Below are positions 19,656-28,692 of a DNA stretch of 28,692 nucleotides, piece by piece. The DNA lies in the NCBI GenBank assembly GCA_036897095.1, contig JAYMSP010001805.1, positions 1 to 28,692 of the forward strand. The letters run 5' to 3'. The stretch comes from Plantago elongata (lineage: Eukaryota; Streptophyta; Magnoliopsida; Lamiales; Plantaginaceae). Numbering within the stretch: the first letter of the stretch is position 1; each line of letters starts with the position of its first letter. The notes under the pieces are model-generated. The model ran no database searches, was not told the origin of the DNA, and worked only from the letters and a program-made list of their open reading frames with translations. A program made the translations under genes and the position numbers.

Positions 19656-21916
19656 TTATTGATCGTCAAGCAACGCATGGTCTGGTAAATTCCTTCCAGT
19701 TGTCTCGAAGGGAGTGAGCACAACGGTAAGCCCAGATAAAAGTATTGCGATCACAAACAGAATCACGGCAGATGCTTGATGACAGCCATTAACTAACCCG
19801 ACTGCAACAAGTGGGCAAATCATGCCTCCAACTCTTCCAAAGGCTGTTGCTATTCCAACACCAGTTGCCCTTATCTTAGTCGGATATATCTGTAAATCAA
19901 AAAAGCTTCTAAGGTTTATACAAATAATCAAAATAGAACAAGACAAGGGGGCGGCAAACAAACTTTTATACAGATGGAAGTTTAAACAAAAACATACCTC
20001 TGGTGTATATATACAAGCAATTGTAAATGTTGCTGATACAAATGTTCGTGCACCAAACAACAAAGCTGTTGTAAAGAATTGATTTTGATGGAAAATCAAC
20101 GGTAATAATAGAATGGAACTTAATACAAACATGGCTATCATTGTAAACTTCCGACCAATTCGATCCACTACAAAGGCTGATATCACGAGCCCAGGAATCT
20201 CTGTACAAGTCATAAGGCAATCAAATCAAACTTTCTGATAAAACTAAACAGAAGCAGATTTCTTATTTAATTTCCATTTCCATATTACCTGCCAAACTGG
20301 TGATAAATACATCAATGTAGAGGCTATCGTCTTGGCTTTCTAGTGTATGCAGCGTGGTCTTTGTACACTTACTTTGACCACTACTTAATTCAGATGTGAG
20401 CAGTATGACTCCGTAATATGAAAATGTATTCCCAAACCATAGAAACCATAGGAGCAGGTTTGTCTTGAGTAATTTAGATGAAAAAACTACAGATAGTGAC
20501 GAGGGACTATGCATTTTACCTTTCTGGGAGAGTAAAGGGGTAGTTTCAGATGCTTTATTCTCATTATATTGATCTATTGGTTGATCATTGGCTAGTGTCC
20601 CAGCTGGAAGTACTGTTCCATTAAACTTTGCTGCCATTAGCAGAACTGAACTAGCTTCATCAGTTTTACCTTTCATGCACAGATACCTTGGTGATTCTGG
20701 TGTGAGGCCATAGAGAAGAAGTGCAAAGATAGAAGGCACAGAAGATAATGCAATTAGCCATCTCCAACCGAAAGTGGGCATAATAATCTGCAGTAAGAAT
20801 TTGTTAGAAGTAAGTTCCATTAGGTAGTCTAATAGAGGGGCAGAACTAACTGAAAGAGTTGTGTTAACATTGAATTTTAAGACAAGAAGTGATGATCTAT
20901 AATTAACGAATTTCTGGTATTAAATCCCCAATAACTTATCGAATACAAGAATTCACCCAACATGGGATATCAAGCAAAACCCACAACTCTTCCTTTATGT
21001 TATGCTCAAGAGTCGAGAGAAACTCCATTATCTATCCTTGACATGTTTACAAACATATCCTATAAGTGCATTTTACGATTAACCAGACCAGGGACTCTAT
21101 CATTCTTCAGCTGTTAGGAAAGAGATGGAGCTAAATAGTTTACAAGATCTCTCTATAATCACATGATAAAGTTATGGAGCATCATTTCCAAGAAGGATTG
21201 AGTAGGGACTTGATGTTTAGATATTCAAAGTAGAGATAGAAGTGCCTACTAAGAGGCCAAAATTAGTAGCCAAGCTTATGGCAGATCCAAGAAATTTAAG
21301 CAGTTTATGTCATACCCATGCAAGAGCAGCCTCAAGTATAGTTCCAACTGTCCAAAAACCCGAAAAGACAATCATCCAAGTCCCTCTATTTGGTGTCGGA
21401 ACAAATTCCAAAACCCAAGAGGTAAAAGTTTGCATACCTCCAAGACCAATTCCAGTTATGCCCCGGTTAATCAATAATATCGTATAATTTGGTGAGAAAG
21501 CACTCAATAGCCCAGCAACTGCAGTAATAGTAGCCACTCCTAGGATGCTCTTCCTGAAAGGGAGACCACATAACTTATGGTTAATCTATGGTACCGAAAA
21601 AGCTAAATGAGATATGATGTAATATGCAAATTTATTAAAACACCTACTTCCTCCCATACGCATCGGATACAAGACCCCAAGAAAATGCTCCAACCAACAT
21701 GCCAGCAAAGACGACAGTTGATATCAAGCTCTTCTCACCAGGAGACAGACCCCACTCAGATTGAACTGCCGATCCAACAAATGACAGAATCATCACCTCC
21801 ATGGATTCAGCTATCCATGCCAGTCCTCCATAAGCAAGCACCAGAACTTGGTATTTACCAAATCCAATAGTTTCAAGTGCTTCATCTAGTGTGTAGAAGC
21901 CGTCAGAATCAGCCAT
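19656..21916 (-). CDS. Major facilitator transporter, NiaP / organic cation transporter 7 type (5 exons, 480 aa)
   Basis: Exons on the minus strand, 5' to 3': 21916-21648, 21553-21316, 20787-20289, 20200-19998, 19889-19656 (stop TAA at 19658-19656). They total 1443 nt, 480 residues plus stop, all GT-AG and in phase. The protein begins MADSDGFYTLDEALETIGFG and has the pattern of about 12 membrane segments expected for SV2-like/organic cation MFS proteins. Loop 2-3 carries the MFS signature (SDAYGRK, residues 84-90), ESPRYL (residues 200-205) follows membrane segment 6, the second-half counterpart DRIGRK is at about 348-353, and YPTKIRATGVG follows. A long hydrophilic loop (about 206-275) contains the TTPLLSQKGK stretch. 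By family memory the closest Arabidopsis protein is At3g13050 (AtNiaP/OCT7, about 500 aa), a nicotinate transporter. An in-frame GTG lies 15 nt upstream, but the ATG at 21916 fits the family start. Substrate is inferred by homology. Confidence 0.93.
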
Positions 21917-21999
21917 CTGGAGTCTAGACACTGAATCATGTCAAAATAAAAGAGCAACGTGAATAAATGTGGTACCTAAATACACGAGGCTTAAAAACC

Positions 22000-23290
22000 A
22001 CGTTCTGTAATAAGAGATAAGAAACAGCTTCATAATATTCCTGCTTCTTCAGTAAATATAAGCCAACTAAACATCCACTCACTCAAATGATACAACACAA
22101 TTTAGATAGTACAGCAACACCGAGGGAAAGGAGATTCTATTGTTGCAAATTGCAATCATGCCATCCACGAAAACGATTATCACATACTGCTAGATAAAAC
22201 TACTGATCCTCAACTATCAATGAGTCTATAATCAGTATAAAATTGAGAAAAACATAAGAAATAACTCAAACAATGAAAGTCTGCAGAAAATGACGCATTG
22301 CTATTGTGCATTCACACAGTCAAAACTGGAAGCTAAAGGCAACAGTAAACTGTACATTATTTACGATGACCTACGATGTTCTGTTTGTCATTTCACAATC
22401 TGCGATCAAAACTCTAAGAGAGGAAATCGAAATTGATTCAAATTTCAATGAATTCAAGGGAAATTCAACCCAGCTAAGGCATACATTATCATCCCACATA
22501 AACGAAATAAAATTTTGATATTCACCCTGACAACAACATATATACAATTACATATTTGAAGCATTGTAGAGCAACAATTCACTATATCATTGAGCAATAG
22601 GATAGAACAACCATTTTTACACATTTTGAAATATTTAAAATAAGAACCAAGAATTTAGACGTTGAAGTATAAATTAATTTGTTAACTTAAAAGTCAAGTG
22701 TATCACTATCTTACCCTTCGTTTGCCATACTCTCTTTGTCGGTCCGTTCTTTTAAAATTGTTCAGTTTTAACATTTTACAGATAAAGAACTCAACTTTCA
22801 CAACATATTAATCTCAATAGTAATTCTAAATTTTCAATTAAACATATAATAATATTACTTTATTTTTGTGAATACTTTATATGAATGAATGATTATTTTC
22901 TCAAAAATAATTGCAAAACAATGAAACAACTCACCCTGTACATGAGAACTTTATAAATTAAGGTTGTTACGTATGAAGTAAAAATTAAAATAAATGATAA
23001 AACATTAAAATATGACAAAACCAAATGTTTATTTTTAGTATAAATTAAAGTAAGAATTTTTTACCTTATATATTAGGGGTGAAGAAGTACCTTAATATTT
23101 TAAATATAATTTTTGTGAAATAATTAAAAATACTAATTATATAAAATTATGTGGGACGGGTGACATTTTACAGTACACATGGTGTTAAAATTAAATTATA
23201 GGAATGAATACTCCATAGTCCATAATAAAAATAATGGAGATAAATTGTGGATGTATGCAAGTATATATCATTAGGTATAATAAGGTACTT
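22000..23290. other. Upstream region of the transporter gene and AT-rich spacer
   Basis: Bases 21917-22560 probably include the transporter's leader and promoter (minus strand), but no TATA box or splice site is clear enough to call. From 22640 to 23240 the DNA is very AT-rich, with TACTCCAT-type words (near 23210) that may be decayed MITE termini. No gene is seen. Confidence 0.4.
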
Positions 23291-23557
23291 GATGGGCAAA
23301 TTTGAGGTGAGGCAAATCATAATCCCTCAATAGCGGGTGTAGCGCCATGAAGCACAATAAGAAGCAGAGTATAAGCCACACAATAATTCTGAGGAAACGT
23401 AGCTCATAAACCTAGAAGAAGTGTAAAATCCATGAACAATCGACATAGAAGAAGGAAAATGAAAGCAATCGAACGATGAATTGGAACAAACGAAATGTCG
23501 AGTAAAAAGCAATCATGACAACACAAGAAAAGTTTGGCTACGAAGGAGATAAAGGAC

Positions 23558-23800
23558 ATGGAAATTAGATCCAAAGGAAAGGTACATACAGCAACAACGA
23601 GAGACTTACAGAAGATTTACAAGGAAGATGATGACACTCGCAAATGGTGGAAGGAAAATTGGGTTTTGTATGTAGGGAAGGGATATTATTGCGTGGACAA
23701 GTATGGGTCCAGAGTCTTTATCGGGGGAAATCAGAAAAAAGTTATAGATATGAAAGAATTGAAAAATACAAACCAAAACCATTTGAAGCCTTCATCTTGA
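23558..23800 (+). CDS. Short unrecognised open frame (80 aa)
   Basis: ATG at 23558 opens an 80-residue frame ending in TGA 23798-23800. The peptide is hydrophilic and looks more protein-like than its neighbours. It has a charged segment (DLQKIYKEDDDTRKWW) followed by an aromatic/glycine segment (VLYVGKGYYCVDKYGSRVF) and a lysine-rich end. There is no signal peptide or membrane segment. An in-frame TGA at 23516 limits upward extension. I do not recognise a family; it may be a piece of a decayed gene or transposon frame. Purine-rich composition sets it apart from the surrounding AT-rich DNA. Confidence 0.3.
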   Translation: MEIRSKGKVHTATTRDLQKIYKEDDDTRKWWKENWVLYVGKGYYCVDKYGSRVFIGGNQKKVIDMKELKNTNQNHLKPSS

Positions 23801-24700
23801 TCGCTTGTGGCATTTGACTAACAATTTAATGCACTTTCACAATGACATTTTATGGTAAGATCTTTTCTCCATTTATCTAGGCCTTCTTCTTCTTCTCACG
23901 TTCACATTCTTATCTATATCATTATCACCATATTTTTAAGCTCTCACATGTTAACTTTGTAAAATGACTGTTTAAAATTTATATGAGTTGGATAAATAAA
24001 ATGTTCTAATTCACTGGATAAATGAAAAGAATGCTGACTGTATTATCACTTATTGTGTCCAGTCCAGGTATCTAATCCCAAATGTGACATTCATTCTTTC
24101 ATTTATTTTCCATCAAATCAACAGGTAACCAACATAATTTATGCAACAAATTGCCAAATTCAATTCGGTAACTCAGAGTTCCTAACAATTTCATTATTTT
24201 CCTCATGCTCGGTCAATTCACAACTCCTATCCTCGAATTATAATAAGCTATCTACTCTATTAAATCATTTTATTTGCATGGTGAGCCTTAATATACAGTA
24301 AAAATTTCATACAATCATTTTTCTGGAACCGATAAAAAATATTATCAGATTGTATATAGAACTACTAAAATACTTCCATTTTCATTTGCGACAACATGAA
24401 TGAACATTATATGTGTTACGTGTATTTTCTAATTGTTCTACCTTCTTTTAGTGTTTTCAAGTTTGCTATATATATTTTAGTAAGAAGATATTTTTAATTA
24501 GTAGGTATATATAGTTTTTTAAGACAAAAGAACTCCATGAAAAATATTATCAAACTCGTATTTTGAGAGACGTTTCTAGATAACTTATCGACATACGATC
24601 ATATTATTGAAAAAAATTCAATGCTAATGAACAATAGCTAAAGTCTTGGAAAAGAGGTAAGATTTTCATAAAGAAAAGGAAAATCAAGGTTTTTGTGATT
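23801..24700. other. AT-rich spacer, nothing recognised
   Basis: One imperfect direct repeat, AAAAATATTATCA(G/A)A (about 24335-24350 and 24540-24554), is the only structure seen. Open frames here are low complexity. Confidence 0.4.
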
Positions 24701-25825
24701 TTTAGCAGTTTTTTGAGTTTTAGCAGTCTGACCGGCTGAGTTTTTTTAAAACCGCCGAAACACGTTTTCATTATGTTTTTAATAGGTTATGTTATGATTT
24801 TAAGTTATTAGCATTGAAAGTATCAGTTACAGTTTTAATGTATTATGTTAAGTTTTTAAGAGACGATATGATGGTTTTAACGTGTTGACAATGTATGTTT
24901 CAATTATAAGTTTAACCTCTTTTGTTAATTTTTAAACAGATAGAGAAGTGATGATTTTAAGGAAATAAAAATATTTTTATAGTGACTTGTTATAGTTTTA
25001 AGTTACAATTTAATATCATTATAAACAAGAGTAAAAATTCAAGGAAAGCCATTAAAACATTAATAAACAATGTTAGAATATGCTACTTGAACATTTAGTC
25101 ATCAAAATATTTAAAATATTTATTTTCGTAGAAGAAAATTACAATAATGTCGATATTTTTTATGCAAATACAGTTGAGTTGTTAAAATTTCCGATCAAAA
25201 TTGTTGACTTGAGCTTTCTATCTTTTGTTGCATGTGCTTGTTGTTTCAATACTGCAGCGGCAACTTTGAGATACCTATTATTCACTTTGATGTATTCATC
25301 ACGCATGCATAAACATTCACTAACTAGGTTTAAACCATAATAATTGTCATTAGAACTATCACATCGGGCTTAAAAATAAAAAAAAGTAACGTGCAACACA
25401 TTCTAAAAACAGTAACAGTGACCCGTAAAATCATAACAATACATTTTAAACCTGTAACAAAGCAGAAACATACAACATAAGCTAAAAACAGTAACACTAA
25501 TACATAAAACTATAAAAATTCCTCTTAAAATTTTAACAAAGCATTTGCAAAAAATCAAATTATAAAGTTTCGCACAAGTTAAAACAATAACGTTGATGCT
25601 TAAAATTACAACAATAGGTCTTATGACTGTAACATATGCGCTAAAAACAATAGTAAATTATTGCTCGCAACCATACCAATGCATATTAAAACTACAAAAA
25701 CACCTTTCAAAATTATAACAAATCACGAATAAGTTAAAAGTAATAACTTTAATGCATAACTCATAATAGTGCGTAGTTAAAACATTAACGTTGATGCTTA
25801 AAATTACAACAATAGCTCTTATGAC

Positions 25826-26471
25826 CATGGACAGATTCAATGTATGGCCAAGTGCCTCACCTGGATTTCCGATATGAAGTTCAGATTTCTGTTAGGAAAT
25901 TCTTTTATAACTTCTGGTTCATAATAAGTAGAATATATTATAACATCTCTACATAAGAAACTATAATGTGAAGTCTCCTAGTGGTCTAGAATGTAGATTT
26001 GTTTTCGATGCCCAAGGTTTGAACCTCACCAATCCTTAGTTTTCCACCTTTTGTTACTTGTATATTTCCCACTCATTTGTTTCCACTTCACTTGTTTCCT
26101 ACTTTTCCACCCTTTGTTTTCATTTTCATTAGTGTAATATTTATTTCATTTTTTATACTTATTAATTTATTGGACATATTATTTTTACTTTCGTAAAGAT
26201 ATTTTATATATTTTTAATTATATTCATTTGTTACACAACATAATTAATAACAGTACTAGTTGTGAAAATAGTACTTACTAATATCAATTTGTTTTGAAAG
26301 AATGATTAAATAGAATAATAAATGTACTAAATGATATTTAGTTATTGTTGGTACTTACTAATATTAATTTGTTTTGGTTAAGATCATTTTTCTTTTCCAT
26401 CGTTTGTGCAGTTCCAGACAATGCTTTTTTTACTTTATTTGTCCAACCTGATCTAAATTTCTGACTCCGTT
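25826..26471. mobile_element. About 640-bp insertion splitting the AT-rich array
   Basis: The array breaks off at ...ACAACAATAGCTCTTATGAC and resumes at ...ATAATAGTAACACGTGCGC, at the point where the unit at 25610-25640 reads on without a gap. The inserted DNA has different composition. It contains a tRNA-like stretch (about 25970-26035) and a direct repeat GTACTTACTAATAT(C/T)AATTT (26271-26290 and 26351-26370). No clear target-site duplication or terminal repeat was found. Confidence 0.45.
25970..26150 (+). repeat. Possible tRNA-derived SINE fragment
   Basis: TCCTAGTGG (25976-25984) resembles the end of a pol III A box (TRGCNNAGYGG), and GGTTTGAACCT (26016-26026) is close to the B box GGTTCGANTCC, about 40 bp apart as in tRNA-headed SINEs. 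The body downstream is T-rich. No poly(A)/T tail boundary or target duplication was found, so it may be a fragment. Confidence 0.4.
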
Positions 26472-26881
26472 ACAACTTATAATAGTAACACGTGCGCTAA
26501 AAACAATAGTAAAATAATTACTCGCAACCATACCAATGCATATTAAAACTACAAAAACACCTTTTAAAATTATAACAAATCACGAACAAGTTAAAAACAA
26601 TAACTTTAATGATTAACCCATAATAGTGCATTTTAAAACTACAACAATGCCTTTTAAATCTATAAGAAAGAAGTTGTAATATATGAAATCATGAATATTT
26701 TATCAAAGGTTAAAAATACCAACATTAATGCTTAAAGTTACAATAATAGGTCCTATAATTATAACATTTGCGGGCAAATCAATAATAAGCGGAAACATTC
26801 AACACAAACTAAGACTATAACAATGATGGTTAACATTATAACAAAACACGAACATGCAACAAAGGCTAAAAACGATAATAT

Positions 26882-27136
26882 TAGGCTTTGTTTAGCAAAA
26901 CTAGCAGAAAAGGTAGTCGATAGCTGAAAAATTAACTAATAGTTGAAAAGGTAGTTAGTAGCTGACCATGTAGCTTTTTTTTTCTTTTCAACAAACTAAC
27001 TTGATTAGCTTGTCAAACTAGCTAGCTATTTTAGCTAGTTTGTTTAAAAAGCGGTGAATTTGCATAACGAGCTTTTTGTAAAAATATTTATGAAGCTGAA
27101 AAGTTAATTGAAAATGTAGTGATAAACATGATCTTA
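26882..27136. mobile_element. hAT-like MITE
   Basis: The left end TAGGCTTTGTTTAGCA and the inverted right end TAAGATCATGTTTATCAC share the GTTTA/GTTTGGCA-type terminus common to small plant hAT elements. The interior has the usual repeats of TAGCTGAAAA, AACTAGCTAGC and TTAGCTAGTTTGTT. Length about 255 bp, no coding. It lies inside the AT-rich array, and no clean 8-bp target duplication was seen. Confidence 0.55.
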
Positions 27137-27750
27137 GTATTTAAAATTATAATAGCATATTTCAACATAATAACAATTGTATCTTAGAACTATGCCATTC
27201 GTAACAATTCAAACCATAGATATTTATCTTAAAGACTACAAAGTTATAACAAATCATACCTATTATACGATGTCTAAAAACTCCAATACTATTAATTAAA
27301 ATTATAACCATAGGTCTAAAAACAACAATAACAAGTAGACCCAAACAAACACAAACAAAAAGTCCAAACAAGCAGCATCATGCCAAATAGTAATTCACGT
27401 GATGCTTTGTACTTCTCCTCCATGTGCTCAGTTCATACAATTTTATCAAAACTTAATTCACCTAGCCATATCTCCCGCGAAATGAACATGAGAGTTTTTC
27501 CAAGCTGTAACATGGTTAGAAGTACAGGTAGATTAAGGTTTCTTAATATTAGTATTTAACACAGACACGATTGATGAATGAGAAGAGATACGTCTTTCAT
27601 GGTATTAGACCCGTATAAGTCTCCAACGAGCATTAATCATGCCTCTCATCTTTTCCATCAATGCAATAAATATGATTGTCTTATCTCTTTCTCCCTTTTC
27701 TCCTTATCTCCCAAGTGCTCATGCGCATCTCTTTCTTCCGCTGCAGAACT

Positions 27751-27818
27751 CCCGTATACAAAACCTCAAGTTCAATATATATATTCTCCCATATACAAAA
27801 TCTCACGTTCAATATACG
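27751..27818. repeat. Short direct duplication
   Basis: CCCGTATACAAAACCTCAAG (from 27751) recurs as CCCATATACAAAATCTCACG (from 27788), each followed by TTCAATATA. Two copies, 37 bp apart. Confidence 0.7.
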
Positions 27819-27897
27819 ATCCTCCTGCAATCGATTCCCACTCAATTGATTTTGTCTTCTTTCTCAAGATCGATTCACTGAATTGATTTTCTTCTCT

Positions 27898-28119
27898 AAT
27901 CAAACAACCAACTGTTGTTGATCCCCACCCATGTTCGAACAAATTTCTTTAATTTGTTGAACTTCTCCTCTGATCGAACAACTCACTGTTGTTGATCCCC
28001 CTTCCATGTTCAAACAGTTTTCTTCAATATGTCGAACTTCTTATCTGATCGAAGAACCCACTGTTGTCGATCCCCTCTCATGTTCGAACAATTTTCTTTA
28101 ATTTGTCGAACTTTCTTCT
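27898..28119 (+). repeat. Three-copy 74-bp tandem repeat
   Basis: Units start at 27898, 27972 and 28047. Each contains (A/G)ATC(A/G)AA(C/G)AAC, ACTGTTGTTGATCCCC, CATGTTC(A/G)AACA, TTTCTT(T/C)AAT and TTGT(T/C)GAACTT. Units are about 74, 75 and 73 bp with 10-15% differences. The array ends about 85 bp before the CACTA terminus. Confidence 0.85.
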
Positions 28120-28204
28120 ATCCTCCTGCAATTGCTCGCAAGCGTCGTTCTCCTGTCCAACAATCGCCCCAGCTTGTTCGATTTTCATCGACCGCCTCTG
28201 CAAT

Positions 28205-28692
28205 CACTACAAGAAAGAATGAGAATAGTGAATCCGTCGCTATTTAGCGACGAATCGCTAATAAATAGCGACGAATAAATCATCCGTCGCTAGATATTTA
28301 GACGGGTTTTTATAAATTTTTTTAGCGACGGATTAACTTATCCGTCGCTAAGTTTTTTTCTTTTTCTCATCATATTCCCCACTTCTTCTCTCCCCACAAC
28401 ATTTCTTCTTCTCCTTCTTGCATTCTCTTCTCACCGCCTCTTCTTCTTCTCGCCACCGCGAACAAATCCGGCCGCCTCTTCTTCTTCTCGCCGCCTCTTC
28501 TTCTTCTCTCAATTTGTGAGACTCCATCTCTGCTATTGACTCCACCTCCATCTCGATTCGAGGTATTTAGCAAAACCTTTACTATTTCAAATTCGGGATT
28601 TTTGTGATTTTGAAGTGTTTGAGTATGTAGTTAGTTTGAGATGTGCAATTGATATATTTGTGAAGTGTATAGTAGCTACATTTGCTTAAATT
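28205..28692 (+). mobile_element. Terminal part of a CACTA (En/Spm-type) transposon, body outside the window
   Basis: CACTACAAGAAA (28205-28216) is the canonical plant CACTA terminus. It is followed by dense subterminal repeats of TCCGTCGCTA and its complement TAGCGACGGA at 28233, 28283, 28323 and 28341, plus degenerate forms near 28244-28275. Two of them form an 11-bp perfect hairpin (28323-28333 with 28340-28350, loop TAACTT). AAT at 28202-28204 could be one copy of the 3-bp target duplication. A CT-rich leader-like stretch (28375-28510) follows. Transposase is not in the window, so autonomous or not cannot be judged. Confidence 0.85.
28375..28515. repeat. CT-rich low-complexity stretch with CCGCCTCTTCTTCTTCTC repeats
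   Basis: Three copies of CCGCCTCTTCTTCTTCTC occur at about 28434, 28471 and 28491 inside a longer TTC/CTC run. This lies within the CACTA element just after its subterminal repeats, where a transposon leader would be expected. Minus-strand frames here give glutamate/arginine-rich peptides that reflect the repeat only. Confidence 0.7.

Larger units (their letters stand above)
24760..27340. repeat. Large AT-rich degenerate repeat array in two orientations
   Basis: The right part (25370-27340) is built of recurring words such as CTAAAAACAATAG, AAAATTACAACAATAGG, AAAATTATAACAAATCACGAA and AACGTTGATGCTTAAAATTA. The longest clear repeat pairs 25645-25790 with 26495-26640, sharing TACTCGCAACCATACCAATG-type blocks. 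The left part (24760-25015) carries the same kind of words on the opposite strand (GTTATGATTTTAAGTTATTA, CAGTTTTAATGTATTATG). The layout suggests a large imperfect foldback or satellite-like element, with a 25050-25340 segment between the two orientations. No terminal repeats or coding region could be assigned. Confidence 0.5.

Noticed and set aside
21917-21931. Five-residue N-terminal extension of the transporter
   Set aside because: It would start at GTG; the ATG at 21916 gives the usual family start.
24760-27340. CRISPR-like array
   Set aside because: Units are degenerate, unevenly spaced and in a plant nuclear context; no regular repeat-spacer pattern.
28348-28573. Minus-strand open frames rich in glutamate and arginine
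   Set aside because: They are translations of the CT-rich repeat inside the CACTA element and have no other support.

Overview
This is a stretch of nuclear genome from a flowering plant, most likely a eudicot. The support is AT-rich DNA, genes with many short exons and GT-AG introns, two proteins that match plant families along their whole length, and plant-type transposable elements (Stowaway-like MITEs, a hAT-like MITE, Ty1/copia remains, a CACTA end). I cannot name the species.

Layout. (1) 1-5500 is a transposon-rich flank. It has a short open frame that may be a plastid ycf1 fragment (1-184), a Ty1/copia 3' tail with a duplicated motif (about 420-1100), a 3.2-kb stretch that looks transcribed but cannot be assigned (1130-4340), a perfect GC-rich hairpin above a TATA-like sequence (4906-4946), and a small foldback element (5359-5494). 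(2) 5500-6690 is AT-rich spacer. (3) 6949-18606 (+) is a complete 25-exon gene for a 938-residue single-pass membrane protein, homologous to the Arabidopsis At5g58100 protein. It has a signal peptide, a C-terminal membrane segment and a C-terminal KxKxx tail. One intron (17847-17942) has the hallmarks of the minor U12 spliceosome. Three introns carry repeats: a five-copy minisatellite in intron 1, an AGCTCGAGC-rich repeat in intron 8, and a Stowaway-like MITE in intron 21. (4) 19656-21916 (-) is a complete 5-exon gene for a 480-residue major facilitator transporter of the plant NiaP/OCT7 type (nicotinate/organic cation). The two genes converge, and a Stowaway MITE lies between their 3' ends. 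(5) 22000-28692 is a gene-poor flank. It has one short unrecognised open frame (23558-23800), a large AT-rich array of degenerate motifs in two orientations (24760-27340) split by an insertion with a SINE-like stretch, a hAT-like MITE, a three-copy 74-bp tandem repeat, and finally the end of a CACTA element whose palindromic subterminal repeats begin at 28205 and whose body runs out of the window.

The two confident genes have unrelated jobs: an ER/secretory membrane protein linked to pollen wall formation in Arabidopsis, and a vitamin-B3-type transporter. They share only a 3' intergenic space. I found no convincing new multi-gene system. The points most worth checking are the U12 intron, the KxKxx tail, the intron-1 minisatellite that starts at the splice donor, and the repeat architecture at the right end.
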